This document shows positions 1 to 7,648 of a stretch of 49,400 bases of DNA, piece after piece. Source of the stretch: an uncultured Bacteroidales bacterium (GTDB lineage Bacteria; Bacteroidota; Bacteroidia; Bacteroidales; Paludibacteraceae); the NCBI GenBank assembly GCA_903830915.1, contig CAIKVR010000315.1:1-49400 (forward strand), read 5' to 3'. Under the pieces are notes generated by a model. It worked only from the letters and a program-made list of their open reading frames with translations, had not been told where the DNA came from and ran no database searches. A program made the translations under genes and the position numbers. Each line of letters begins with the position of its first letter. Position 1 is the first letter of the stretch.

Positions 1-2
1 AT

Positions 3-110
3 GAGTTATTGCTTAAAACATTTATTCAAAGGTTCGGGATTAACCCGTACTTAAAGAAAAATAGAACTATTATCTCTGAACTAAGGAATTGGGGCACAAT
101 TGCCGCTTAA
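3..110 (+). CDS. possible 3' end of a gene cut by the window edge
   Basis: Frame 3 is open from the window edge to a TAA at 108-110, giving about 35 residues with a protein-like mix (for example FGINPYLKKN). I do not recognise the family and the stretch is short enough to be open by chance. From 111 to 294 I see nothing apart from AT-rich sequence leading into the promoter of the next gene. Confidence 0.2.
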   Translation, partial: ELLLKTFIQRFGINPYLKKNRTIISELRNWGTIAA

Positions 111-294
111 TTTAGAGCTTTTTATAACGAACTATTGTGTTTTATATCGATCAATTATAGTAAATGTGAAAACTTAGGTGATTACAATTATTCGGATCAA
201 ATTTCAAAAAATCATCATGCTGATTATTTCTGCTATTTGGCAGATAAAATAAACCGAATCAATGATTTCTCATTTTTAACACATTATAAAGTTC

Positions 295-302
295 TATATT
301 TG
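295..302 (+). promoter_or_regulatory. Bacteroidetes -7 element (TATATTTG)
   Basis: TATATTTG fits the Bacteroidetes TAnnTTTG -7 consensus and lies 23 bases before the ATG at 325. No clear TTTG -33 element is seen at the usual 19-base distance. Confidence 0.5.
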
Positions 303-324
303 TATCAAATCAACGATAAGCCGT

Positions 325-2793
325 ATGAAATGTTTCAGATTATTAAAATTCATCGCAGGGTTATTTCTTGTATTTCCGTTTAATTTATCGGCTGGCATTT
401 TCGACAATCTTAAGCCCGTACAAATAGTTACCGGACTTCAGTTTACAGAAGGGCCACAATGGCACCCCGATGGTTATCTGGTATTCAGCGATGTAAATGG
501 CAATAAAATATACAAGTGGAGCGAGGAAAAAGGACTCTCAGTTTTTGTGTCGGGTGTTGGTAATCCCAACGGTATAGCTTGCAGCAAACGAAACGAGTTT
601 TATGTGTGCCGTTACAATCAACATGATGTTATTAAGATGGACACGCTGGGCAATCAGACTTCGCTGATGTCGACCTGGAATGGCAAACGGCTAAACTCAC
701 CCAATGATGTGACACTTAGTTATCTGGGTTCAATTTATTTTACTGATCCCGATTTTGGTGTGACAGGGCGTGAATTGACTTTTCAGGGCTTGTATTGCAT
801 TCCGTATAATGCTACTAATAAACCCGTTTTGCTCGACAGTACGCTTGTAAAACCCAATGGACTGACCTTTGTACAGGACTGGAAAACACTCTATGTGAAT
901 GAAAGTAGCACTAACACCATTTACACTTATGCGCTTACCAATGAAAGTACTGTTGACCTGACCAAGAATAAAAAAGTATTTCTGAAAGTAGCCGGAACGG
1001 GTGAAATAGATGGAATCACTTCGGATGTTTTTGGCAATATCTATGTAGCCTTTGGCGATGGAGGTGTGAAAATTTACGACAAATCAGCAACATTGGTTGG
1101 CTCTATAACCCTTCCGGCAGGAGAGAAAGTCCGCAATTTGACTTTTGGCGGGAAATACAACAATCAACTGTTTATCACCGCCGGAGTATCTGTTTATAAA
1201 GTCGAAATTCGATTTTATGGCGATTTTATTGCATCGGGTTTATTGGGCGTTCCAAGTGATAAGTCCATTGTATTTAATGCCTTGTCCGACAAATCCATGT
1301 CAGTTTACTTAGCATACGGAACAAGCCAAACCAATTTATCATTGCAAACACCGATTGCCGAATTTCAGCCCAATCAGCCCATCGAAATGACTATGAGTGG
1401 GATGAATGCAAACACCCAATATTTCTATCAGTTGTATTATAAATTGAATGGCGAAAGTACTTTCAAAGCAGGTGTTTCAGGTAATTTTATAACCCAACGG
1501 AGTCCCGGACAGAAATTCTCCTTTGCCGTGGAAGCAGATCCGCATCTGGACGAAAATTCCAATTATTACACCTTCAGAAACACCCTGCAAAACGAAGTGA
1601 AACTGAAACCTGACTTTATGATTGACCTCGGTGATAATTTTATGACTGAGAAATTTCCCATTGTCAACAGTTATTATATTGAACAACGTAACCTATTGTA
1701 TCGTAATTTCTGGGATAATGTGTGTAATTCCATGCCACTGTACATTGTTGTGGGCAATCACGAAGGAGAATTGGGATGGCTAAATACCAGTCAAGCTACT
1801 GACGAATTTAACCTCACCAATTCCATTCGCCGGAAATATTATCCTAATCCTACACCCGATGGTTTTTATACCGGAAATGACTTGAGTGACCTTTATATGG
1901 GCAGACGTGAAAATTATTATGCCTGGAACTGGGGCGATGCACTGTTTGTTGTAATTGATCCTTATGAATTTACACCGGTTAAACCTTCGGATGCCTGGGG
2001 TTTCACATTAGGAAAATCGCAGTACGACTGGTTTCGAAGCACCTTGGAAAATAGCAAAGCCAAATACAAATTTGTGTTCTCGCATCAGATTGTAGGTGGT
2101 GATAAAGAAGGACGGGGCGGTGCTGAACGCGTAAATCTGGCTGAAATGGGTGGACAAAATGCCGATGGCACCTATGCTTTTGACACCCAACGTCCGGGTT
2201 GGGGAAAACCGATTCATCAGATAATGGTTGAAAATGGCGTGCAGATTTTCTTTCATGGTCACGATCACTTGTATGTGGAGCAACCCAAAGATGGCATCGT
2301 TTACCTCGAAGTTCCACAACCATCGTTACCCCAATATACATCTACAACAAGTGCAGCAGGTTATGGCTATGTTACCGGAACCTTATTGCCTTGCTCAGGT
2401 CATATTAATGTTACTGTAAATCAGGATAGTGCCAAAGTGGATTATATTGGAGGTTATCATGTGGATAATGCTTCACTTGGTCAGATTAATGGTGCAATTC
2501 GACGTTCATTCAGTGTGAAACCGAAAGTGATTTCGACTGTAAATTCAGTAATTTCAAGTGCAAATTTAGAAGTTTATCAATCTGGCAACTTTGTATTTTT
2601 AAAATCATTAAATAATACAGATGTTCAATTGAATTTGTATAATATTACCGGCAAACTAATTGTTTCAATAAATAAAACACTGATTTCAAATCAAACCACT
2701 TCATATCAATTGCCCGAATACTTGTCACATGGAGTTTATACAGTGACGCTTAGTTCAACTCAGGAAAAATCGACATTGAAAGTGCTGATTTAA
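325..2793 (+). CDS. secreted SMP-30-like propeller fused to a calcineurin-like phosphoesterase, T9SS cargo
   Basis: This 822-residue protein begins with a signal peptide (about 1-23). Residues 25-295 form a six-bladed propeller of the SMP-30/gluconolactonase type (repeated TGLQFTEGP, NGIACS, DGITSDVFGN motifs). About 300-390 is a fibronectin-like domain as found before purple acid phosphatase domains. Residues 395-690 are a metallophosphoesterase with all metal-binding motifs: D405-x-H407, G436-D437-N438, G477-N478-H479-E480, S586-H587 and G645-H646-D647-H648. The end (about 745-822) is a type A T9SS sorting domain, so the protein is expected on the surface or outside the cell. The phosphoesterase half is a paralog of the genes at 9397 and 12842. 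The fusion suggests sequential action on a phosphorylated sugar-like substrate, but the substrate is not visible. The start is set by the signal peptide and the -7 element at 295. Confidence 0.85.
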   Translation: MKCFRLLKFIAGLFLVFPFNLSAGIFDNLKPVQIVTGLQFTEGPQWHPDGYLVFSDVNGNKIYKWSEEKGLSVFVSGVGNPNGIACSKRNEFYVCRYNQHDVIKMDTLGNQTSLMSTWNGKRLNSPNDVTLSYLGSIYFTDPDFGVTGRELTFQGLYCIPYNATNKPVLLDSTLVKPNGLTFVQDWKTLYVNESSTNTIYTYALTNESTVDLTKNKKVFLKVAGTGEIDGITSDVFGNIYVAFGDGGVKIYDKSATLVGSITLPAGEKVRNLTFGGKYNNQLFITAGVSVYKVEIRFYGDFIASGLLGVPSDKSIVFNALSDKSMSVYLAYGTSQTNLSLQTPIAEFQPNQPIEMTMSGMNANTQYFYQLYYKLNGESTFKAGVSGNFITQRSPGQKFSFAVEADPHLDENSNYYTFRNTLQNEVKLKPDFMIDLGDNFMTEKFPIVNSYYIEQRNLLYRNFWDNVCNSMPLYIVVGNHEGELGWLNTSQATDEFNLTNSIRRKYYPNPTPDGFYTGNDLSDLYMGRRENYYAWNWGDALFVVIDPYEFTPVKPSDAWGFTLGKSQYDWFRSTLENSKAKYKFVFSHQIVGGDKEGRGGAERVNLAEMGGQNADGTYAFDTQRPGWGKPIHQIMVENGVQIFFHGHDHLYVEQPKDGIVYLEVPQPSLPQYTSTTSAAGYGYVTGTLLPCSGHINVTVNQDSAKVDYIGGYHVDNASLGQINGAIRRSFSVKPKVISTVNSVISSANLEVYQSGNFVFLKSLNNTDVQLNLYNITGKLIVSINKTLISNQTTSYQLPEYLSHGVYTVTLSSTQEKSTLKVLI

Positions 2794-2800
2794 AAATTAA

Positions 2801-3019
2801 TTATTTTTCAGTTGTAGAATGGTTCGAAAGGATTCGTTGAATATAAACGTTTCCGTGTGGGTCGAGATTGTAAATAATGTACCAGTGAGTTTGTTTGTTA
2901 CGCCTATAGGTGTGAACTTTTTCTCCAAAAATTTTGTGAATTTGAAATTGGGTATTGAAATGAAATTTTAGTGAATCAAGTTGTTTGCAAATAATTATAA
3001 CATCATCTCGATATCTCAA
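2801..3019 (-). CDS. RelE/ParE-like toxin, probably frameshifted at its 5' end
   Basis: The open frame gives 72 residues only from a TTG. The C-terminal half (YRRNKQTHWYIIYNLD followed by RILSNH) resembles the core strands of RelE/ParE-family toxins, which cleave mRNA or poison gyrase. The frame continues upstream without a start until a stop. An ATG at 3053-3051 is in the wrong frame by one base because of a run of seven T on the plus strand (3044-3050). With six bases the ORF would begin MKKHELSVEHVL and run 83 residues, a more normal size. It lies 3' of the antitoxin-like gene on the same strand and ends 7 bases from the convergent gene at 325-2793. Either it is a decayed toxin, a phase-variable one, or the run is misread. 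Confidence 0.5.
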   Translation of the reverse strand: MRYRDDVIIICKQLDSLKFHFNTQFQIHKIFGEKVHTYRRNKQTHWYIIYNLDPHGNVYIQRILSNHSTTEK

Positions 3020-3101
3020 AACATGTTCAACACTTAGTTCGTGTTTTTTTCATGTCAATAATCCAACAACAAAAACATCAATGTCCGTTGTAGATTGTTT
3101 G

Positions 3102-3305
3102 CTAAAGTAAACCATGTTCTTTGCAACGTTCAATAATTATCTTGGTTGTTTCTTTTTCGAATTCTTCAGCAGTCATATATCCTTCAGGCACAATGCCGGT
3201 TGCAGCAGGATTTTCAAATTCAACACCTTTGCGATAGCGGCGCAAATTATTAATTATTTTCTTTCCGTTTCGGGTGTTATCGTCAATTTTTACAGTGTGT
3301 ATCAT
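3102..3305 (-). CDS. small antitoxin-like protein
   Basis: A 67-residue protein beginning MIHTVKIDDNTRNGKK. The short beta-strand start followed by a helical, charged tail with MTAEEFEKE resembles the small antitoxin-like proteins that precede RelE/ParE toxins in Bacteroidetes. It is transcribed before the toxin-like ORF; the gap to the toxin's likely ATG at 3053 is 48 bases. In a working pair it would bind and neutralise the toxin and repress its own promoter. Family assignment rests on position and shape rather than a diagnostic motif. Confidence 0.5.
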   Translation of the reverse strand: MIHTVKIDDNTRNGKKIINNLRRYRKGVEFENPAATGIVPEGYMTAEEFEKETTKIIIERCKEHGLL

Positions 3306-3456
3306 ACTGTTATGTGTTGTTTTTTGTTGGTTGCAAATATTGATACTTTGATTGAAAATGCTTTGAAAATTTATAATTTATTTGATGTTTTTTTTCTTTC
3401 GCTGATATAATCTCTCATTTCATTGATTTGTATATGGATGGTAATAATAAATAACC

Positions 3457-3464
3457 TAAATTTG
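3457..3464 (+). promoter_or_regulatory. Bacteroidetes -7 element (TAAATTTG)
   Basis: TAAATTTG fits TAnnTTTG and lies 35 bases before the ATG at 3499. It probably starts the long operon 3499-14251. No -33 element at ideal spacing was seen. Confidence 0.45.
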
Positions 3465-3498
3465 AACAAATTGATGATAACATTTAAACTGGAATTTT

Positions 3499-5757
3499 AT
3501 GTTGAAAAATTATATTACCATCGTTATTGTATTCTTTACTCTGCAAGTTCAGGCTCAAAAGCTCCTGCCATTCAAACTTCCTGACACGGGACAAACCACC
3601 AGCTACACCGCCACAGCTGGCGAAGATGCTGATTATGTGATAAATCCGCTATCGTTTAAAGATAATGGAAACGGAACTATCACAGATAACAATACCGGTT
3701 TGATATGGCAGAAAACCGATGGTGGCGAAATGACCTTTGAAAAAGCTGTAAGTTATGCCGATACACTGACACTGGGAGGTTATACCGACTGGCGACTACC
3801 AACAGGAATTGAATTATTCAGTATTCATTTATTTGATGCAAATAATCCGGCTTTGTATACAACAATCTTCACTAAAACAACGGCTGAATATTGGTGGAGC
3901 AGTGAAAAACAGGCTGATAATGCAACCATTATCTGGTTGACAAATGCCGGTGGGGGCATTGGTAATCATCCCAAAGCTGAATCGAAAAGTGCTGGAGGAA
4001 CCAAACTGATCCATGTACGTGCCGTTCGAAGTCCGATAACTACCACTTTTACAGTGGCGCATTTCACTGATAATGCCGATGGAACAATAAAAGACAATTA
4101 TACTGGTCTGATCTGGCAAAAAAACTCTTCTACTACAGCAATGAACTGGGAAGTAGCTTTGGCTTATGCCAAAACAATTTCGCTGGGAGGTAAATCCGAC
4201 TGGCGCTTACCAAATATCAAAGAGCTTCAATCGTTGAATGATGTATCACGTGTAAAACCGTCTATCAATAAAACGTATTTCCCTAATATCGTCACATCGG
4301 CATTCTACTGGTCGTCAACCAGTCAGTATAAAACACCGACGGTTGCGTGGGACTTTAACACCGATTATGGTGTGGTTACTTACGACACCAAAACAGTAAG
4401 TAAATATGTGATTCTGGTTCGGGGCGGGTTAGATAATGCCGGTTTGAACATTACTGATGTGATGATTCCTGCCGGAACATTCTCCATGGGCGATCATATT
4501 GGTTTTGTTGACCCGAAACACCCGAGCGACGAGTTACCACTGCACGATGTAAAGATTGATTCTTTTTATATGGCCAAAACGCATATCACCAATCAGCAAT
4601 ACCTCACTTACCTGAATTCAGCTTATGCTGCGGGATTGATTACGGTGAAGAACAAAATTGTATATGGTGTCGGTCTCGATTCCATTTATTGCTATACCAA
4701 TCAGTATGCTTCGTATTACAACATCAGTTTCGATGGGAAAACCTTCTCGATGGCCGATTTTCGTGCCAATCACCCGGTGGTGGGAATGCGCTGGTATGGA
4801 TGCATTGCTTTTTGCAACTGGCTGAGTACACAAAATGGATTGACTCCGTGCTACAACCTCACGTCCGGCATTTGTGATTTTACGAAGAACGGTTACCGCC
4901 TTCCAACCGAAGCTGAATGGGAATATGCAGGGCGTGGCGGACAAAATAATCCGTATTACAATTATCCCTGGGGAAACAATACCGAAGCCGATAAAACCCG
5001 CGCCAACTGGCCATCTACGGGCGATCCATACGAAAGTGCAGATGTAAATCTTTATCCATTTTCAACACCAGTTGGGTTTTATGATGGAGCATTGAGACAA
5101 AAAACAGATTATAACTGGCCGGGAACAGCAGCTACTTATCAGACTGCAAACAGTACCAACGGATATGGTTTGGTAGATATGGCGGGCAATGTTTGGCAAT
5201 TTATCAACGACTGGTATTCGTCCACCTACTACAGCAGCAGTCCGGCAAGTAATCCGCAGGGACCAACTTCAGGTTCAGACATGCCCGACGGCAAACAATA
5301 CAAAGGAATGCGTGGCGGTTGCTGGTACAATGGCGATATTGTAAACGGCATTGACGATGGACATTCACGCGTGTCGAATCGCAATCCGTCTTATTTCCGT
5401 GGGCCACTTGACCCCAATCATCCATGGTACCATATTGGTTTCCGGGTGGCTCGGAATTTTGTTAAGGGTATAACCGGACTCCCAACAGTAGATTCCGATA
5501 AATTGAAGCTAAGTGTTTATCCAAATCCATGTAAGGATATTGCTAATTTTCAGTTTATTATGGATAATGAAGCAACTGTAAGTTTGAAGATTTACAATGC
5601 CCTGGGTTTGCAGGTTCAAACGCTGATTAATTCTAAACTGGAAAGCGGAATACATTCAGTAAATTGGAATACTAACAATCAGTCAACAGGAATTTATTTT
5701 GTTCAACTGAAAGTGAATAATGAGCTTTCTAGCCAAAAAATAATTATTCAAAAATAA
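3499..5757 (+). CDS. secreted DUF1566 x2 plus FGE-sulfatase-fold protein, T9SS cargo
   Basis: 752 residues with a signal peptide (about 1-19). Two DUF1566 (Lcl C-terminal type) domains follow, at about 50-175 and 185-310. Each carries DNxTGLIWQK and a later DWRLP motif. About 315-655 is an FGE-sulfatase domain (PAGTFSMGD, YRLPTEAEWEYAGRGG, MAGNVWQF, RGGCWYN, GFRVAR). A T9SS type A sorting domain (about 665-752) ends the protein. True formylglycine-generating enzymes use a Cys pair spaced C-x4-C just after the GGS motif. Here only one Cys (RGGCW) is present, shifted from those positions, so oxidase activity is doubtful and a binding or structural role is more likely. It is the first gene of the probable operon and is followed after 11 bases by an arylsulfotransferase-like gene; despite the sulfatase-linked fold, no sulfatase gene is present here. 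Confidence 0.85.
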   Translation: MLKNYITIVIVFFTLQVQAQKLLPFKLPDTGQTTSYTATAGEDADYVINPLSFKDNGNGTITDNNTGLIWQKTDGGEMTFEKAVSYADTLTLGGYTDWRLPTGIELFSIHLFDANNPALYTTIFTKTTAEYWWSSEKQADNATIIWLTNAGGGIGNHPKAESKSAGGTKLIHVRAVRSPITTTFTVAHFTDNADGTIKDNYTGLIWQKNSSTTAMNWEVALAYAKTISLGGKSDWRLPNIKELQSLNDVSRVKPSINKTYFPNIVTSAFYWSSTSQYKTPTVAWDFNTDYGVVTYDTKTVSKYVILVRGGLDNAGLNITDVMIPAGTFSMGDHIGFVDPKHPSDELPLHDVKIDSFYMAKTHITNQQYLTYLNSAYAAGLITVKNKIVYGVGLDSIYCYTNQYASYYNISFDGKTFSMADFRANHPVVGMRWYGCIAFCNWLSTQNGLTPCYNLTSGICDFTKNGYRLPTEAEWEYAGRGGQNNPYYNYPWGNNTEADKTRANWPSTGDPYESADVNLYPFSTPVGFYDGALRQKTDYNWPGTAATYQTANSTNGYGLVDMAGNVWQFINDWYSSTYYSSSPASNPQGPTSGSDMPDGKQYKGMRGGCWYNGDIVNGIDDGHSRVSNRNPSYFRGPLDPNHPWYHIGFRVARNFVKGITGLPTVDSDKLKLSVYPNPCKDIANFQFIMDNEATVSLKIYNALGLQVQTLINSKLESGIHSVNWNTNNQSTGIYFVQLKVNNELSSQKIIIQK

Positions 5758-5768
5758 AAAATACTACT

Positions 5769-7574
5769 ATGAAGAACATCATTTTATTATTCATTGTTTT
5801 TAGTTCCACGCTGACACTGTTGGCGCAGGAAACCTTTTTTATTCCTACCGAAACCCGCTATTGGAACAGCACAAAAGCTTATAACGGTTACACCCTTTTT
5901 GGCTCAGGTGGAACGACCTATCTCATTGATATGGAAGGTCATGTAATTCATTCGTGGAAAATTGGCACCAATCCGCGCTTTACAGAAGGCGGAACGCTGC
6001 TCGATGCTGTTGGTGGCGACCCGAGCAATTCCAATGTATGGAAGGAACTCGACTGGAGCGGCAATACAGTTTGGACTTACACCGAAAAACGGAGCAATTA
6101 TCACCCGCATCACGACTTTGTGAAAATCTACAATCCCAAGCTGGGCGATTCCACCTTTATGTATATTGCCAACAAAGACTATACTTCTGCACAGTGTCTG
6201 GCTGCAGGGGCTAATCCCGCAAGTGTATCCGGTGGAGTTTATACGGGCGTGCAGCTGGATGTAGTGGTGGAAGTAAACCGCGCCGGAAAAATTATATGGG
6301 AATGGGCATTTTTCGATCATGTCGTACAGGATTTTGATGCCACCAAAACAGCTACTTACGGCGTGGTGAAAAATACTCCCGGCAAAATTAATATCAACAT
6401 GACCGGAAACCCACTCAAAAGTGACTGGCTGCATTGCAATTCGATGGACTACAATCAAACGCTCGATCAGGTGGTTATCAATTCTGTGCACGGTGAGTTC
6501 TATGTAATCGACCACGGAAATACCTTTGTAAAAAATGATTCGGCAGCTTCGGTAACGCTGGCTGCATCTTCTGCAGGCAATTTTCTGTACCGCTTTGGCG
6601 ATCCGTACAAATACGGTCAGGGCAGTGCTCCTTCGTTTTCCACTAATCCAGAGAAAACGAGTACTGGTAACAAGCAAATTGGTGGAGCACATGATATTCA
6701 GTGGATTAAATCAGGTCTTCCGGGCGAAGGAAATTTTCTGATTTTCAACAACGGACAAAACCTGTATGAAATGACTCCACAGTCTTATATCGTTGAGATA
6801 AATCCATTTTTAAACTCTTCCGGAACTAAAACGAGTGCTTTTGTTGACCCGCCAACTGCCGGTTATAATGTGGTGAGCCCTGCTAATTCAAATTTAATGA
6901 AAGAAAAGAAAAATATATCTAAACAAATAACCTGGATGTATTCAAGTAAAAATAATACATCGTTTTTCAGTACTATTGGTTCAAGTGCTCAGCGTCTGCC
7001 AAATGGAAATACCTTTGTCTGCGCTATGAATTCAGGACACTTTTTTGAAGTTTGTCCTACCGATACTTCTATAGTGTGGGAATATATCAATCCGTTTACC
7101 CGTAGTGGTATCAAGAAAATTAAAACAGATACTTATCCAACCGACAATGCAGCTTTCCGTGCATATCGTTACACGGCAACTCATCCGGCTTTGGCGGGAC
7201 ACGATTTGACTCCAGGAAAAACGATGACTGGCTACGACCCATCCTATCTTGTTCCGGCAGATATTACTGCCATTCAAAAAATTGCTGAGCAGATTAACAA
7301 AGGAGTAGTTAGTCAGAATTATCCTAATCCGTTCAGTGTTAATACTAATATTGAGTTTGATTTACCTACCGATCAAAAACTTAGTGTAGTTATTTACGAT
7401 TTGAATGGAAGGGCTGTGCGAAACCTGGCTAATCGTATGTTCTTTTCAGGCAAAAATACGCTGGTATGGGATGGCACCGACGATTCGGGGAGTAAATTAA
7501 ACAGCGGACTTTATTGCTATGTGCTTATGAACAATAATATTAAAGTTGGAAACAAAATGATATTTACACGATAG
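5769..7574 (+). CDS. arylsulfotransferase (ASST) family secreted protein, T9SS cargo
   Basis: 601 residues: signal peptide (about 1-20), an arylsulfotransferase-type propeller, and a C-terminal sorting domain with a FlgD-like Ig fold (about 510-601, starting NYPNPF). Family hallmarks include HPHHD at 112-116, HCNSMDYN, GAHDIQW and RLPNGNTF. ASST enzymes move sulfate from one phenolic ester to another through a histidine intermediate, without PAPS, in the periplasm; histidines are present but I cannot assign the catalytic one with certainty. It follows the gene at 3499 after 11 bases and is a paralog of the next gene. Some family members may serve as phenol-sulfate or other ester-processing proteins, so the substrate is open. 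Confidence 0.8.
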   Translation: MKNIILLFIVFSSTLTLLAQETFFIPTETRYWNSTKAYNGYTLFGSGGTTYLIDMEGHVIHSWKIGTNPRFTEGGTLLDAVGGDPSNSNVWKELDWSGNTVWTYTEKRSNYHPHHDFVKIYNPKLGDSTFMYIANKDYTSAQCLAAGANPASVSGGVYTGVQLDVVVEVNRAGKIIWEWAFFDHVVQDFDATKTATYGVVKNTPGKININMTGNPLKSDWLHCNSMDYNQTLDQVVINSVHGEFYVIDHGNTFVKNDSAASVTLAASSAGNFLYRFGDPYKYGQGSAPSFSTNPEKTSTGNKQIGGAHDIQWIKSGLPGEGNFLIFNNGQNLYEMTPQSYIVEINPFLNSSGTKTSAFVDPPTAGYNVVSPANSNLMKEKKNISKQITWMYSSKNNTSFFSTIGSSAQRLPNGNTFVCAMNSGHFFEVCPTDTSIVWEYINPFTRSGIKKIKTDTYPTDNAAFRAYRYTATHPALAGHDLTPGKTMTGYDPSYLVPADITAIQKIAEQINKGVVSQNYPNPFSVNTNIEFDLPTDQKLSVVIYDLNGRAVRNLANRMFFSGKNTLVWDGTDDSGSKLNSGLYCYVLMNNNIKVGNKMIFTR

Positions 7575-7579
7575 ACACA

Positions 7580-7610
7580 GCCCCCTAAATCCCCCAAAGG
7601 GGGACTTTAA
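7580..7610. repeat. Bacteroidetes G/C-rich intergenic repeat
   Basis: A C-run/G-run element (CCCCCTAAATCCCCC then AAAGGGGGACTTTAA) starts just after the stop codon at 7574. It is the same type as the arms of the 14305-14394 element, differing mainly in run length. It can form a hairpin (CCCCC-AAA-GGGGG) and may attenuate transcription between the two arylsulfotransferase genes. Confidence 0.7.
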
Positions 7611-7648
7611 GACCTCATCTAATAATTTAAAATTAAAAATGTATTATT

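Noticed and set aside
2003-2341. Minus-strand ORFs inside the 325-2793 gene
   Set aside because: They are antisense shadows of a gene with clear domain motifs and lack any family features.
3499-5757. Sulfatase-activating enzyme role for the FGE-domain protein
   Set aside because: The catalytic Cys pair is missing and no sulfatase gene is in the window.
5904-6692. 262-codon minus-strand ORF inside the first arylsulfotransferase gene
   Set aside because: Long, but antisense to conserved motifs, with a composition unlike neighbouring proteins and no promoter.
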